The notes under the pieces: generated by a model
What the model was told of the DNA's origin: nothing
The model's input: the letters and a program-made list of their open reading frames with translations, nothing else
Database searches by the model: none
In this document: positions 8,856-17,473 of the stretch, one piece after another
Layout of the letters: each line of letters begins with the position of its first letter
Numbering within the stretch: position 1 is the first letter of the stretch
Origin: Flavobacteriales bacterium
GTDB taxonomy: Bacteria > Bacteroidota > Bacteroidia > Flavobacteriales > UBA1820
DNA length: 64,000 nt
Reading direction: 5' to 3'
Assembly: GCA_003150615.1 (NCBI GenBank)
Contig: QALN01000005.1
Span: 1-64,000 of the forward strand
Translations under genes and position numbers: made by a program

Positions 8856-10292
8856 TTATTTTTTTACATTTAAAAACTGCATAAGGCTTTTTCTCTCCAG
8901 CGCCAGCACTGCCAGACAGAATACTGCGAATATTGCGTTTCCGGCTATAACGTTACCGTCCAGAATATACCACGATATGTAACCTCCTGCCCATCCGAGC
9001 AAAAGATAGGCCAGTATCTTCGGAATGTCGTAAGGTATGGGGTAGTATTTCTGTCCCAGTATATAAGATACCAGCATCATTGACCCGTAGGTGATAAGGT
9101 GTGACCATGCGGCGGCTATGTAACCGTAACGCGGCACTCCGTAAAATATCACGGCCAGTGTCACGATTGCTCCCATTATAGATATGTAGGCTCCCCAGCG
9201 TGTCCTGTCCGTCAGTTTGTACCACATAGACAGGTTGTAGTAAAGTCCTAAGAATATGTTGGCGAAAAGGACTATCGGGACAATATCTATTCCCGAACGG
9301 TATTCGGGGCCGAGGAATTTCGCGCTCAGCCACGACAGGTTGGCCATTATACCTACGTACATTACCGCTACTACGATAGTGAAATAAAGCGAAACACGCG
9401 CATATGTGGCGGGAGCGTTGCGGTCTTTGGCCTGGGAAAAGAAAAAAGGTTCGGCCGCAAAGCGGAACGCCTGTATGAACAGCGTTATGAAGATAGCCAT
9501 CTTGAAACAGTTGCCGTATATGCCCAGAATGTTCTCGGCTATGTCTTCCGGGAACAGTATTTTGAAAAATACGCGGTCCATCGTTTCATTTATCACTCCG
9601 GCAGTACCGGCTATCAGTATCGGCCATCCGTACCGTATCATTTTTTTCCATAGTGAAAAATCGGCTTTAAGACGTATGCCGCGGGCCTGTACCCAGAGAA
9701 TGAGCATAACCAACGCGCTGGACAGTACATTGGACAGGAATATGTTCTCCACCCGGAGTTCGATCACGCCCATACGCGGCAATACGAGTATCAGCAGCAG
9801 GTTGAGCGCTATGTTCAGCGCGATACCCACAAGGCGGATCACGGCATACCTTACCGCTTTATTCTCCAGTCTTAATTGGGCAAACGGGACTATGGCGTAA
9901 GCATCGAAAGCCGTTATCAGCACGAAATAGAGTACGCACAGCGACATGTCGGCATAACCGACAGCCTCTGCAGCCTGGCGGTAGAACAACAATCCAAGTA
10001 CCATGAACAGGGTAGTGGATATGAAAAGGGATGTGAAGGCTGTGGAAGCCACGGTCTTTTTTCCGTATTTCCCGTCACTTGAGTAGCGGAAAAAGGCCGT
10101 TTCCATGCCGTATGACAGAAAAACGTTGAACAGTGCGGCCAGTGCATACAGGAAAGCTACTATCCCCATTCTTGACGGCGGGGTTATCTCGTTCGTGTAT
10201 AATGGGACCAAAAGGAAGTTCAACAATCTGCCAAGCATAGAGGAAAGACCGTAATACGCCGTTTGGCCCGCAAGTTTTTTCAGTATTCCCAT
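8856..10292 (-). CDS. MOP-superfamily polysaccharide flippase (Wzx-like)
   Basis: 478 residues with about 12 to 14 hydrophobic helices spread over the whole length, and the N-terminal GQTAYYGLSSMLGRLLNFLLVPLY pattern of lipopolysaccharide or O-antigen flippases. It should move an undecaprenyl-linked sugar across the inner membrane. No glycosyltransferase genes lie nearby, so the substrate is unknown. The place next to dut, with a TPR protein, a DUF4292 lipoprotein and an M23-type protein upstream, is a gene order I know from other Bacteroidales. It may serve a conserved envelope glycan rather than a variable capsule; that last point is inference. Confidence 0.85.
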   Translation of the reverse strand: MGILKKLAGQTAYYGLSSMLGRLLNFLLVPLYTNEITPPSRMGIVAFLYALAALFNVFLSYGMETAFFRYSSDGKYGKKTVASTAFTSLFISTTLFMVLGLLFYRQAAEAVGYADMSLCVLYFVLITAFDAYAIVPFAQLRLENKAVRYAVIRLVGIALNIALNLLLILVLPRMGVIELRVENIFLSNVLSSALVMLILWVQARGIRLKADFSLWKKMIRYGWPILIAGTAGVINETMDRVFFKILFPEDIAENILGIYGNCFKMAIFITLFIQAFRFAAEPFFFSQAKDRNAPATYARVSLYFTIVVAVMYVGIMANLSWLSAKFLGPEYRSGIDIVPIVLFANIFLGLYYNLSMWYKLTDRTRWGAYISIMGAIVTLAVIFYGVPRYGYIAAAWSHLITYGSMMLVSYILGQKYYPIPYDIPKILAYLLLGWAGGYISWYILDGNVIAGNAIFAVFCLAVLALERKSLMQFLNVKK

Positions 10293-10338
10293 ATATCTCG
10301 TATCCTGTATATTTTATTGTATTGAGCCTTTTGCTAGT

Positions 10339-11292
10339 TCATTTGAAAAAAAACAGGCTGAAACCGGCCAATATAATCAGATACCATCTGATAATACCTT
10401 TTCCTCCTCCGCTTCCGGCGAAAAATTCGGTCGTAACCACTGCGAATGGCATGGAGAAAAATATTGTGAGGTATCTGTATTGCGGCAGTAGAACCGCCGT
10501 AAGTGTCGCTGCGGCCAGCATGGACGATACGGTAAGGAACATTTTTTTCTGGGGGACTGTATCGCTTTGAGCCGTGTTCCAGTATTTTATATACGCATAT
10601 GCCAATGCCAAGGCTAATCCTACGGCGTAAAAATAGAAGTTTTCGGCTTTGAACACTTTTTCGGTGTACGGCATCGAAAACAACTTGAAGGATATGTCTG
10701 GCAGAAAATCCGAACCGCCTAAGAATACGAAATCGTAGGTGATCATCAGAATGTAAGAAGCTCCGGCTCCGGCCAGGGGTATAAACCAGCTTCTTATGTC
10801 GCCCGGAGTGAAAATGAGTATTCCCAGATAAACCGGCAGTATGAATACTGCGGCGGAGGGTACGAACCACAGTGCTATGACTACGAAAAAAGATGCGAAA
10901 AAAATATGCCCTTTTTCCATCCCCTGTCTGTGCAGGTGCATGATATTGTACATCGAAAGTACGACGAGCATGTTCGCCGTCAGGTAATCTCTGAAAAACA
11001 TTATGGTCGGCAGGGTGACGAAAAAAAGGCCGTACATTAATACCACTCTCCGCAGATGTTCAGGGCGCATCATGCCGGAACATGCCAAAGCCGCTGTTAC
11101 CGATGACGCCATTGTCAATGCTATATTGATACACGCATCGAGCATTGGCGCATCGGAAATATTGCACCACAATGTCCATCTGAGGGAAAAGTTTATGATG
11201 CATACAATGCCTAAAAACCCTGCGCAAGCCAGCAGCATGGTTATATGCAAACCTGTAGGCATGGCGCCTGCCGATATGTCCCTTCTTACCAC
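10339..11292 (-). CDS. multi-pass membrane protein of unknown function
   Basis: 317 residues with about eight or nine transmembrane helices from residue 15 to the C-terminus, ending in a Phe-rich helix. No motif was recognised. The general look recalls the DUF6427 membrane proteins of Bacteroidota, but I cannot confirm this. The frame opens at GTG 11292; ATG at 11262 (MPTGLHI...) is an alternative and would still precede the first helix. It follows the possible small gene at 11301-11387 by 8 bp and precedes the flippase by 46 bp, suggesting an envelope function shared with its neighbours. Confidence 0.75.
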   Translation of the reverse strand: MVRRDISAGAMPTGLHITMLLACAGFLGIVCIINFSLRWTLWCNISDAPMLDACINIALTMASSVTAALACSGMMRPEHLRRVVLMYGLFFVTLPTIMFFRDYLTANMLVVLSMYNIMHLHRQGMEKGHIFFASFFVVIALWFVPSAAVFILPVYLGILIFTPGDIRSWFIPLAGAGASYILMITYDFVFLGGSDFLPDISFKLFSMPYTEKVFKAENFYFYAVGLALALAYAYIKYWNTAQSDTVPQKKMFLTVSSMLAAATLTAVLLPQYRYLTIFFSMPFAVVTTEFFAGSGGGKGIIRWYLIILAGFSLFFFK

Positions 11293-11300
11293 TTTAGGTG

Positions 11301-11387
11301 TTACTTATGTTTTAATATTTCCTGTGCCTTGTCCGCCAGGGTTTGGCGGTTTAGCTGTGTTTTTTTATCCGTAGGGCCTACGGCCAT
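11301..11387 (-). CDS. possible small protein, 28 residues
   Basis: ATG at 11387 to TAA at 11301. The predicted peptide starts MAVGPTDKKTQLNRQ and ends in a Lys/Gln/Leu-rich segment that could form one amphipathic helix. It has no membrane segment. It fills the gap between envC (12 bp upstream) and the membrane-protein gene (8 bp downstream), spacing typical of an operon gene. No family is recognised. A chance ORF is the alternative; conservation across relatives would decide. Confidence 0.4.
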   Translation of the reverse strand: MAVGPTDKKTQLNRQTLADKAQEILKHK

Positions 11388-11399
11388 GCTTCACATGTT

Positions 11400-12614
11400 C
11401 TATCTGGCCAGCCATTGCTCTGGGTCCTGCTTGACGCCGCCGTCGTAAATGCAGAACGTGAGGATGGTTTTCCCTTCGAACCTGTCGGTATATATCGTGC
11501 CTATTTTTTGTTTTACGGATATTTTATCTCCGCTTTTTACGTTTACAGCCGAAAGGTTGCTGTATATGGTGTAGTATTTTCCGTGGGAGACGAAAACCAT
11601 ATACAACCCGTCTTTAACCTGTACGCGTGTTACCTGTCCGTCGAATACGGCGCGTGCGTAGGAACCCTGCGGGGCTGATATGTCCAAGCCGGGGACTGTT
11701 ATATAAACGTTGGTCCCTGGGTAAGGCTGGTTTCCGAAACGCATGTAAATATCGCCGCGTTCCACCGGCCATGGCAACCGGCCTTTGTTTTGTGCGAAGT
11801 TGGCCGATAGTATCCTGCCTTCAGGCGTAAGTTCGATTTCGGATGATTTTTTCTTGCCTGCCGCTGCGTTTTTCTTGTTTTGTGCAGCCAGTTCGCGCGC
11901 TATTATATCGTCTATTTCCTTCTGTATGCGCTCGGCTGTTTTCTTTTTTGCCGTCAGTTCCTGTTGGAGCTGTTTCTTATTTTTCTTAAGCGAATTAAGT
12001 ATATTCTGTATCCTTGCCTGGTCTTTTTTGAGCTTTTCCATCTCGGAGGCCTGTTCCGCCAGCAGCTGTCCTTTTTCCTGCCTCAATTTTTTCAACTCCT
12101 CTATAGCCCGCCTGGTTTCTTCGTTTTTGGAGCGTACGTTTTCCCCGCGCTGGCGTATGGCACCGGCATATTCTTCTATATATTTCCCTCTGCGGTAAGC
12201 TTGGAGGAGACTCGATGACGACAGTATGTACATAAGGCGCATGCCGGGTGCTTTGTTACGGTAATAATTGACGCACATTCTGGAATATGAGGCCTTGAGG
12301 GTGTCCAATTCTTTCGACAAACGCTCGGCTTCCCCGGATTTTGAATCGATCTGTACGTCCAACATGCCTATGTCGGTATTGATGTTCTTTATCATTTCCT
12401 CACGCACGCGGGTCCGGTTGCGCAGGCTTTGCAGTTGTACCGTATTGGATTTTTGGTTCTTATCGTTACGGGCTATGGCTTCGTTGAGCCTGGACATCTC
12501 TTTCTGAAGCGCTGTCTTGCGGCTTTGGAGCGAGGCTTTGGAGTTTTGTCCGGCAAGCGGCGCCGCGCACAGGGCAAAAACGGCACATGCTGTTAAAAAA
12601 AACCTTGTATTCAT
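11400..12614 (-). CDS. envC: EnvC-like murein hydrolase activator
   Basis: 404 residues: a signal peptide (to about 23), a long charged coiled coil (about 25-260) and a C-terminal LytM/M23 domain (about 290-404). EnvC proteins activate amidases that split septal peptidoglycan during division. In the LytM domain the first zinc ligand (His of the HxxxD motif) is missing in the GLDIS segment, and the later HxH motif is replaced by the TFCIYDG segment, while the SHGKYYTIYSNL strand is kept. The domain is thus not expected to cut peptidoglycan itself, as in E. coli EnvC. It sits 74 bp after the DUF4292 gene. Confidence 0.85.
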   Translation of the reverse strand: MNTRFFLTACAVFALCAAPLAGQNSKASLQSRKTALQKEMSRLNEAIARNDKNQKSNTVQLQSLRNRTRVREEMIKNINTDIGMLDVQIDSKSGEAERLSKELDTLKASYSRMCVNYYRNKAPGMRLMYILSSSSLLQAYRRGKYIEEYAGAIRQRGENVRSKNEETRRAIEELKKLRQEKGQLLAEQASEMEKLKKDQARIQNILNSLKKNKKQLQQELTAKKKTAERIQKEIDDIIARELAAQNKKNAAAGKKKSSEIELTPEGRILSANFAQNKGRLPWPVERGDIYMRFGNQPYPGTNVYITVPGLDISAPQGSYARAVFDGQVTRVQVKDGLYMVFVSHGKYYTIYSNLSAVNVKSGDKISVKQKIGTIYTDRFEGKTILTFCIYDGGVKQDPEQWLAR

Positions 12615-12688
12615 ATTTTTATAATATACAACACTTTGTCGGTCCGTATTGTCTTACGGTTATCAGGCGGCGGTTCGTTATATGAACG

Positions 12689-13492
12689 TCATATTCTAAC
12701 ACCTATGGCCCGGGCCAGTTCTCGCACGTCGCTGTATCCGGACGGTATCCTGAACGGAAATTCCTCAAGCATCGTTTTTCGTGCGGTAAAATTCAGTTTT
12801 ACACTTATTTCCGTATGCCCTATGGTGGAAAACTTTACCGAAGACGGCATTTTATCGTTTTCGGTATATTCGTATTCGGCTATCAATCCCAGTTTTTCAT
12901 CCGGTGATATAAGCATTTGCCGCGCTATCCTGAATGTACGTTTGTCCACGAAAACGTATCTGCCGAAGCCGCTCGATGCATCCCTCGATGAAAACATATA
13001 TGAACCTTCGGCGGATTCGGCGGAAAAATTGCCTTCGGACAATGCGAACAGGGGGCGCGCGCATATCAGGTCTTCCACAGTATCGTATTTGGCTATGCGG
13101 AGCATCCGGGATATGTCGTAGAGTTCGTTCCAACTGCCGGAAAATGCTGTTTTTTTGGCTTTTTCATAGTACATGAGCGAATCCTTGGTGAAAACCGCCC
13201 GAGCAAACGATATTCCCAGCGCCGATACGTTGAACCAGATCTTTTCCCCGCTTACCAGTCTCATTGTGCCTCCCAATGTCAGTCCGCCAGCCTCTATATT
13301 GATACGGCGTTCGGCATTGACGCCGTCGAATATGTTAGCCGTGGCTTTTTTTGCTACTTCGGCAGGCCTTACCGTTTCGGCTGTGTGTTCGGGAACGACG
13401 CTTTTTTTCGTGCCGCACGAGACGGCAGCAAATGCAAAGACCGCCATAGACGCATATCCGGCGATTTTTAACGCCATATCCCTGGTTTTCAT
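12689..13492 (-). CDS. DUF4292-type lipoprotein
   Basis: 267 residues with a lipoprotein signal peptide; lipobox AVSC places the lipidated Cys near residue 26. The mature part has the long antiparallel beta-strands expected of a LolA/LppX-like half-barrel and matches in pattern the DUF4292 family of Bacteroidota. Family function is not established; an outer-membrane assembly or lipid-handling role is guessed from the fold. It is 12 bp downstream of the TPR gene and upstream of envC, an order repeated in other Bacteroidales. Confidence 0.75.
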   Translation of the reverse strand: MKTRDMALKIAGYASMAVFAFAAVSCGTKKSVVPEHTAETVRPAEVAKKATANIFDGVNAERRINIEAGGLTLGGTMRLVSGEKIWFNVSALGISFARAVFTKDSLMYYEKAKKTAFSGSWNELYDISRMLRIAKYDTVEDLICARPLFALSEGNFSAESAEGSYMFSSRDASSGFGRYVFVDKRTFRIARQMLISPDEKLGLIAEYEYTENDKMPSSVKFSTIGHTEISVKLNFTARKTMLEEFPFRIPSGYSDVRELARAIGVRI

Positions 13493-13504
13493 ATATTGTT
13501 TCGG

Positions 13505-15181
13505 TTATTCGTCTTTTTTATCCGTTTCCCTTTCTGCGGCTTTCTTTTCCAAGTACATCTTGTCGGCTTTACGCGCGCCTTCATCGTCGCCGCAGGCTTT
13601 GAGTATGTCGCGGTAATGTCCCAGTACTTCGGATGACTGATCGGCCTGTATAGATAGTACGCGCTCTATCGTCGTACGTGCTTTTGCGTAATCTTTCTGG
13701 AGGTATAGTATCCATGCATACGTATCGAGGAACGACGGTTGTTCCGGTTCGTGCGACAGCGCTTTTTCTATCATACGCCGCGCTTCAGGCAGTTCTTTGC
13801 CGCGCAGGGCCAGGAAATATGCATAGTTGTTCAGTACGCCCGGATTTTCGGGGTCTATTTTGAGTGCAAGTCCGAAGTTGGCGTCGCTGGCATCGTGATT
13901 GCCGGCGTCGTGGTAATATGAGCCTAAAATTGCGCACACTTCGACATAGAATGCCATGCTGCCGTCTTTTGCCAGGCTTTTGGCCTGTTCCATTGCGCTT
14001 ATGGCAGTAGTAAGATCTCCCAAGGCATGAGCCGCGAAACTATAAAGGTAATAAACCTGGGCATTTTCTCCGTTTTGTTGCAAAACCAGCTGGGCATCGT
14101 CGTAAAGCGACTTGAAATCGCCTTCCTGCGCCTGTGCGTAAAGCAGTTTCAGCGCGGCGTTTTCATCGTCGAAACCCTTGTGTATAGCCTTGCGCAGCAT
14201 TTCCATGCCTTTTTTGTTTTCTCCCCTGGAAAAATAGTAATCCCCGGCGTATGCGTATGCAAACGGGACTTTGTCGGCCGATTCCAGCACTTTGAGGAGG
14301 GATTTTTCAAATACGGGGTAATATTGTGCGTTGGCGGCTGCAATAGGAGCCGTCATGTCGAGTATCTTTATCCTGTCCTGTACTACTATGGAAGTATCCG
14401 CAGCCACCACCTGTAGCGCGGAGAACATGTTGTCGTAATCGTTCAGTTCGTTGTAACGGCTCAAAAGCGTATAGGCCACCATCCCGTCCGAGGGATGTTT
14501 GGAATAGAATTCCTCAAGGTATTTCCACGACGCATCGGAATGTCCCGATGCGTTGAGGACCATTGCGCGCTGTATGGCGTACTGCGAATTGTCGGGCGAC
14601 ATCTTTTGCAGTATTTTTAGTTGTGCCAACGCATTTTTGAAATCTTTTTTCTTCAGGTAAATGTCTTTCCTGTAAACGGCGCTCGTTTCGCTGCGCCCAT
14701 GTTTTTTCTCGTAGGCGGCTACCGCAGATAGAGATTTATCCCAGTCGCCGGTTACGGAATATGCGTCGAGCAACCCGGAGATTACATCCTCACCCCTTGC
14801 AAACCGGCGTTCGAGCACCATTTGCACTGCATCGTATTTTTCATGCCTCGCCGCTGTGGAAAGCAGGTATTCTTCGTACCAGAGGTTGTTCTCGTCCAAT
14901 GCAAAGGCTTTCTTGGCGTAATATACGGCTTGTGTGCCGTCTGCCAGTTTGCCGTACACGCGCGACAGTTCGTAATAGGGTGCAGGTTTGCCGGGTTTGA
15001 GCTTTATACATTCCTTAAGGTACATTATCGAGGACGGATAATTATCGGCAGCCACGTTTTTCATGGCTTCGGACAATGCCGTATTGTACAGGCTGTCCGA
15101 ATTGTCCTGACAAAAAACCTCCTGCGGCATGAACATACATACCGAAGCTAACATGAAACCGAAAAATCCTTTTTTACCCAT
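13505..15181 (-). CDS. exported TPR-repeat protein
   Basis: From the ATG at 15181 the protein has 558 residues: a signal peptide (MGKKGFFGFML..., cleavage near FCQ) and then tetratricopeptide repeats almost to the C-terminus, about ten to twelve, ending in a charged tail. The frame is open to 15250 but a TATCTTTG promoter element sits at 15234-15241, so the upstream 23 codons would not be transcribed in full; 15181 is preferred. TPR arrays act as protein-binding scaffolds. As the first gene of a run with DUF4292, EnvC and the flippase it may help assemble envelope complexes in the periplasm. Confidence 0.85.
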   Translation of the reverse strand: MGKKGFFGFMLASVCMFMPQEVFCQDNSDSLYNTALSEAMKNVAADNYPSSIMYLKECIKLKPGKPAPYYELSRVYGKLADGTQAVYYAKKAFALDENNLWYEEYLLSTAARHEKYDAVQMVLERRFARGEDVISGLLDAYSVTGDWDKSLSAVAAYEKKHGRSETSAVYRKDIYLKKKDFKNALAQLKILQKMSPDNSQYAIQRAMVLNASGHSDASWKYLEEFYSKHPSDGMVAYTLLSRYNELNDYDNMFSALQVVAADTSIVVQDRIKILDMTAPIAAANAQYYPVFEKSLLKVLESADKVPFAYAYAGDYYFSRGENKKGMEMLRKAIHKGFDDENAALKLLYAQAQEGDFKSLYDDAQLVLQQNGENAQVYYLYSFAAHALGDLTTAISAMEQAKSLAKDGSMAFYVEVCAILGSYYHDAGNHDASDANFGLALKIDPENPGVLNNYAYFLALRGKELPEARRMIEKALSHEPEQPSFLDTYAWILYLQKDYAKARTTIERVLSIQADQSSEVLGHYRDILKACGDDEGARKADKMYLEKKAAERETDKKDE

Positions 15182-15233
15182 AGAACTCGTCAAATAAAAG
15201 CCGGGGGCAGGCTCAAATGCACACCCCAGTTTA

Positions 15234-15241
15234 CAAAGATA
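15234..15241 (-). promoter_or_regulatory. promoter element for the long minus-strand run
   Basis: TATCTTTG on the minus strand, 53 bp before the ATG at 15181. It is the only clear promoter-like site upstream of the run TPR to nitroreductase and also rules against the longer ORF start at 15250. Confidence 0.55.
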
Positions 15242-15339
15242 AACATCCATTGGTGTTTTTTACCTATATCTCGGTTTTAATTTTTTCATAAATATGGCAT
15301 CATACGGACCTTAACGATATCCTTTCACGAGAAATTTCG

Positions 15340-15347
15340 TATTTTTG
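15340..15347 (+). promoter_or_regulatory. promoter element for the Bax-inhibitor family gene
   Basis: TATTTTTG, a match to TAnnTTTG, 57 bp before the ATG at 15404. Confidence 0.5.
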
Positions 15348-15403
15348 TATTTGCGGACTTGTGAAACGGTCCGCGAGAAATCAAAAAACAGAAAATAAAG
15401 ATT

Positions 15404-16162
15404 ATGGGACTTTTCAACTCATCCAATCCTGCCCTGAGCGAAAACACGCTCAAGAACATATCCGTGGCGTATGACGGGCAGACTATGACGATCAACGGCA
15501 CTATCTGGAAAACGGTGTTCGGCGTTCTGCTCACGCTGGCCGGAGGCTTTTATGTGGTATATGCCGTTATGCAAAATCCGGCCATATTGAACACGCTGTT
15601 TCTCATAGGAATAATAGGCGGTCTGATAGCGGCCATAGTTACGATAGTAAAACCGCAGGTTGCACGTTTTACGATGCCTCTTTACGCTCTTCTCGAAGGG
15701 CTGGTATTGGGAGCTGCGTCGCTGGCGATACCGGCTTATTTCGGAGCGGAAGTATCGGTTGTAGTGCCACAGGCCGTACTCGGTACGGTGGTGACGTTTC
15801 TGGTTATGCTGTTTTTGTACCGTACGGGCGTGATAAAAGTGACACAGACGTTTATGAGCGTGGTTATAGCCGCCACATTCGGTATTGCGGCGGTCTACCT
15901 GATACTTTTTATCATGAGTCTTTTCGGCGGGACTAATTTCCTGATGGGTACTTCAGCCCTTTCGATAGGTGTTACGGCATTCGCCGCGTTGGTCGCAGCA
16001 TTGAATCTGGCTATGGATTTTGAACTTATAAACCAGATGGAGCAGAGGGGTGCTCCGAAATATATGGAGTGGTACGGTGCGTTCAGCATATTGGTAACGC
16101 TCGTATGGCTTTATCTGGAACTTCTGCGCCTGTTCGCAAAATTGTCGAGCAACCGTAATTAA
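15404..16162 (+). CDS. Bax inhibitor-1/YccA family membrane protein
   Basis: 252 residues. A short soluble N-terminus with the NPALSEN segment and the MTINGTIWKT segment lead into seven hydrophobic helices, the pattern of the bacterial BaxI_1 subgroup. Eukaryotic and some bacterial relatives leak calcium or protons across membranes; the role in Bacteroidota is not known. The gene is single, with its own promoter, and converges on adk across an unusually long palindrome. Confidence 0.88.
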   Translation: MGLFNSSNPALSENTLKNISVAYDGQTMTINGTIWKTVFGVLLTLAGGFYVVYAVMQNPAILNTLFLIGIIGGLIAAIVTIVKPQVARFTMPLYALLEGLVLGAASLAIPAYFGAEVSVVVPQAVLGTVVTFLVMLFLYRTGVIKVTQTFMSVVIAATFGIAAVYLILFIMSLFGGTNFLMGTSALSIGVTAFAALVAALNLAMDFELINQMEQRGAPKYMEWYGAFSILVTLVWLYLELLRLFAKLSSNRN

Positions 16163-16167
16163 CGGTA

Positions 16168-16235
16168 CTGACAAACAGGCTTAATAAAAAAAGCCGCGCT
16201 TATGCGCGGCTTTTTTTATTAAGCCTGTTTGTCAG
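16168..16235. terminator. 68-bp perfect palindrome, bidirectional terminator
   Basis: Two exact 32-base arms (16168-16199 and 16204-16235) around TTAT. The inner part is a standard terminator: A7, GCCGCGC, loop, GCGCGGC, T7. The arms continue for 18 further bases outside the A and T runs. The adk stop codon (16232-16234, minus strand) lies inside the right arm. It separates two convergent genes. Confidence 0.93.
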
Positions 16236-16804
16236 AGCTTGTCCACTATTTCAGCCAGACGTTCGGCTATTTCTGGTATGGAACCAACGCCGTCCACACC
16301 GTGATATTTACCCTGTGCGGAGTAAAAATCTTTCAATATGTTCGTCTTCTGGTAGTATTCGGCTATACGGTTGCGTATGATCGACTCGTCTGCGTCATCA
16401 GCACGGCCTGATACCTTGCCGCGTTCCAGCAGGCGGCCTACCAGTATCTCGTCGCCTACTTCCAGCGCCAGCATGCCCGATACTTTCATTCCTTTTGATG
16501 CCAGAAATTCGTCCAAAGCTTCACCTTGAGCCTGAGTGCGCGGGAATCCGTCGAAAATGAAGCCTTTGGCTCCTGTATTTTTTTCCACCACATCCTTTAG
16601 CATGGCTATCGTAACTTCATCGGGAACCAAAGCTCCTTTTTTGATATACGATTCGGCTAGTTTGCCCAATTCCGTACCGCCTTTTATATTCTCGCGGAAT
16701 ACGTCGCCTGTCGAGATGTGTACCAATCCGTATTTTTCCTTAAGGAACTCAGCCTGGGTTCCTTTTCCGGCACCGGGAGGGCCGAAAAGCACAAGATTTA
16801 TCAT
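16232..16804 (-). CDS. adk: adenylate kinase
   Basis: Interconverts ATP and AMP with two ADP. From the ATG at 16804 the protein has 190 residues; the frame opens nine codons earlier but MINLVLFGPPGAGKGTQ is the conserved N-terminus. The P-loop is at about 7-15, the AMP-binding STGD segment at about 30 and FDGFPRT at about 84-90. The LID is the short form without zinc Cys, which accounts for the length below 215. hpt lies 36 bp upstream and tyrS beyond it, so a nucleotide-related transcription unit is likely. Confidence 0.96.
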   Translation of the reverse strand: MINLVLFGPPGAGKGTQAEFLKEKYGLVHISTGDVFRENIKGGTELGKLAESYIKKGALVPDEVTIAMLKDVVEKNTGAKGFIFDGFPRTQAQGEALDEFLASKGMKVSGMLALEVGDEILVGRLLERGKVSGRADDADESIIRNRIAEYYQKTNILKDFYSAQGKYHGVDGVGSIPEIAERLAEIVDKL

Positions 16805-16840
16805 TTTTATATGTTTTATGAATTTATTCAACGATTGCAG

Positions 16841-17410
16841 TTATTCTGTCTGTCCTTTGAGCTTGTAGATATGCGGGAGATTGCGCCCAAGCCCATCGTA
16901 GTCCAGCCCGTAACCGACTATGAATTTGTTTTCTATCTCCATGCCGACGTAATGTACAGGAAGCTTCTTCGTGTATGCGTCCGGCTTGAAAAAAAGCGTT
17001 GCCACACGGAAATCTTTTACTCCCTGTTTTTCGAACAGACGGTAAAGTTCTTCCAGTGTATTTCCCGTATCGACGATGTCTTCGAGTATCACCACCGTGC
17101 GTCCGGAAAAATCCTCGTTTACGCCCAAAAGTGTCTTTACTTTGCCGGTAGTGCCAGTACCTTGGTACGAGGCCATCTTCAGGAACGATATTTCGCAGTT
17201 GTACGGATAGTGGCGGACAAAATCGGACATAAAAAGGAACGAGCCGTTTAACACGCCTACAAAAATAGGGCATACGTCGCCTATTTCATGGGCTACCTTG
17301 TCAACCATGTCCAGTACGACGGATTCTATCCTTTTTTTCGGAATGTACACTTCGAAAGTCTTGTCGTGAAGTGTTACATCGGGTATCATATTTATCTTTT
17401 TTGCATCCAT
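16841..17410 (-). CDS. hpt: hypoxanthine phosphoribosyltransferase
   Basis: Salvages hypoxanthine (and usually guanine) to the nucleotide using PRPP. 189 residues. The PRPP-binding loop VVILEDIVDTGNTL (about 106-119) is intact with both acidic residues. An early GVLNGSFLFMSD segment (about 53-64) and the late IENKFIVGYGLDYDG segment that forms the base pocket are both present. It stands upstream of adk, which phosphorylates adenine nucleotides. Confidence 0.95.
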   Translation of the reverse strand: MDAKKINMIPDVTLHDKTFEVYIPKKRIESVVLDMVDKVAHEIGDVCPIFVGVLNGSFLFMSDFVRHYPYNCEISFLKMASYQGTGTTGKVKTLLGVNEDFSGRTVVILEDIVDTGNTLEELYRLFEKQGVKDFRVATLFFKPDAYTKKLPVHYVGMEIENKFIVGYGLDYDGLGRNLPHIYKLKGQTE

Positions 17411-17473
17411 ATGTTGTATGCCGTTTTTTGAAGCGGTAATGATTGGTTAATATTTAACTTCACATTTGTCACT

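Noticed and set aside
11366..11384. CCGTAG-GCC-CTACGG hairpin between envC and the next gene considered as a terminator
   Set aside because: On the minus strand it is followed by A, not T, and it lies inside the possible 28-residue gene.
11400..12614. EnvC-type gene considered as an active M23 endopeptidase
   Set aside because: Zinc ligands of the HxxxD and HxH motifs are missing, as is normal for EnvC activators.
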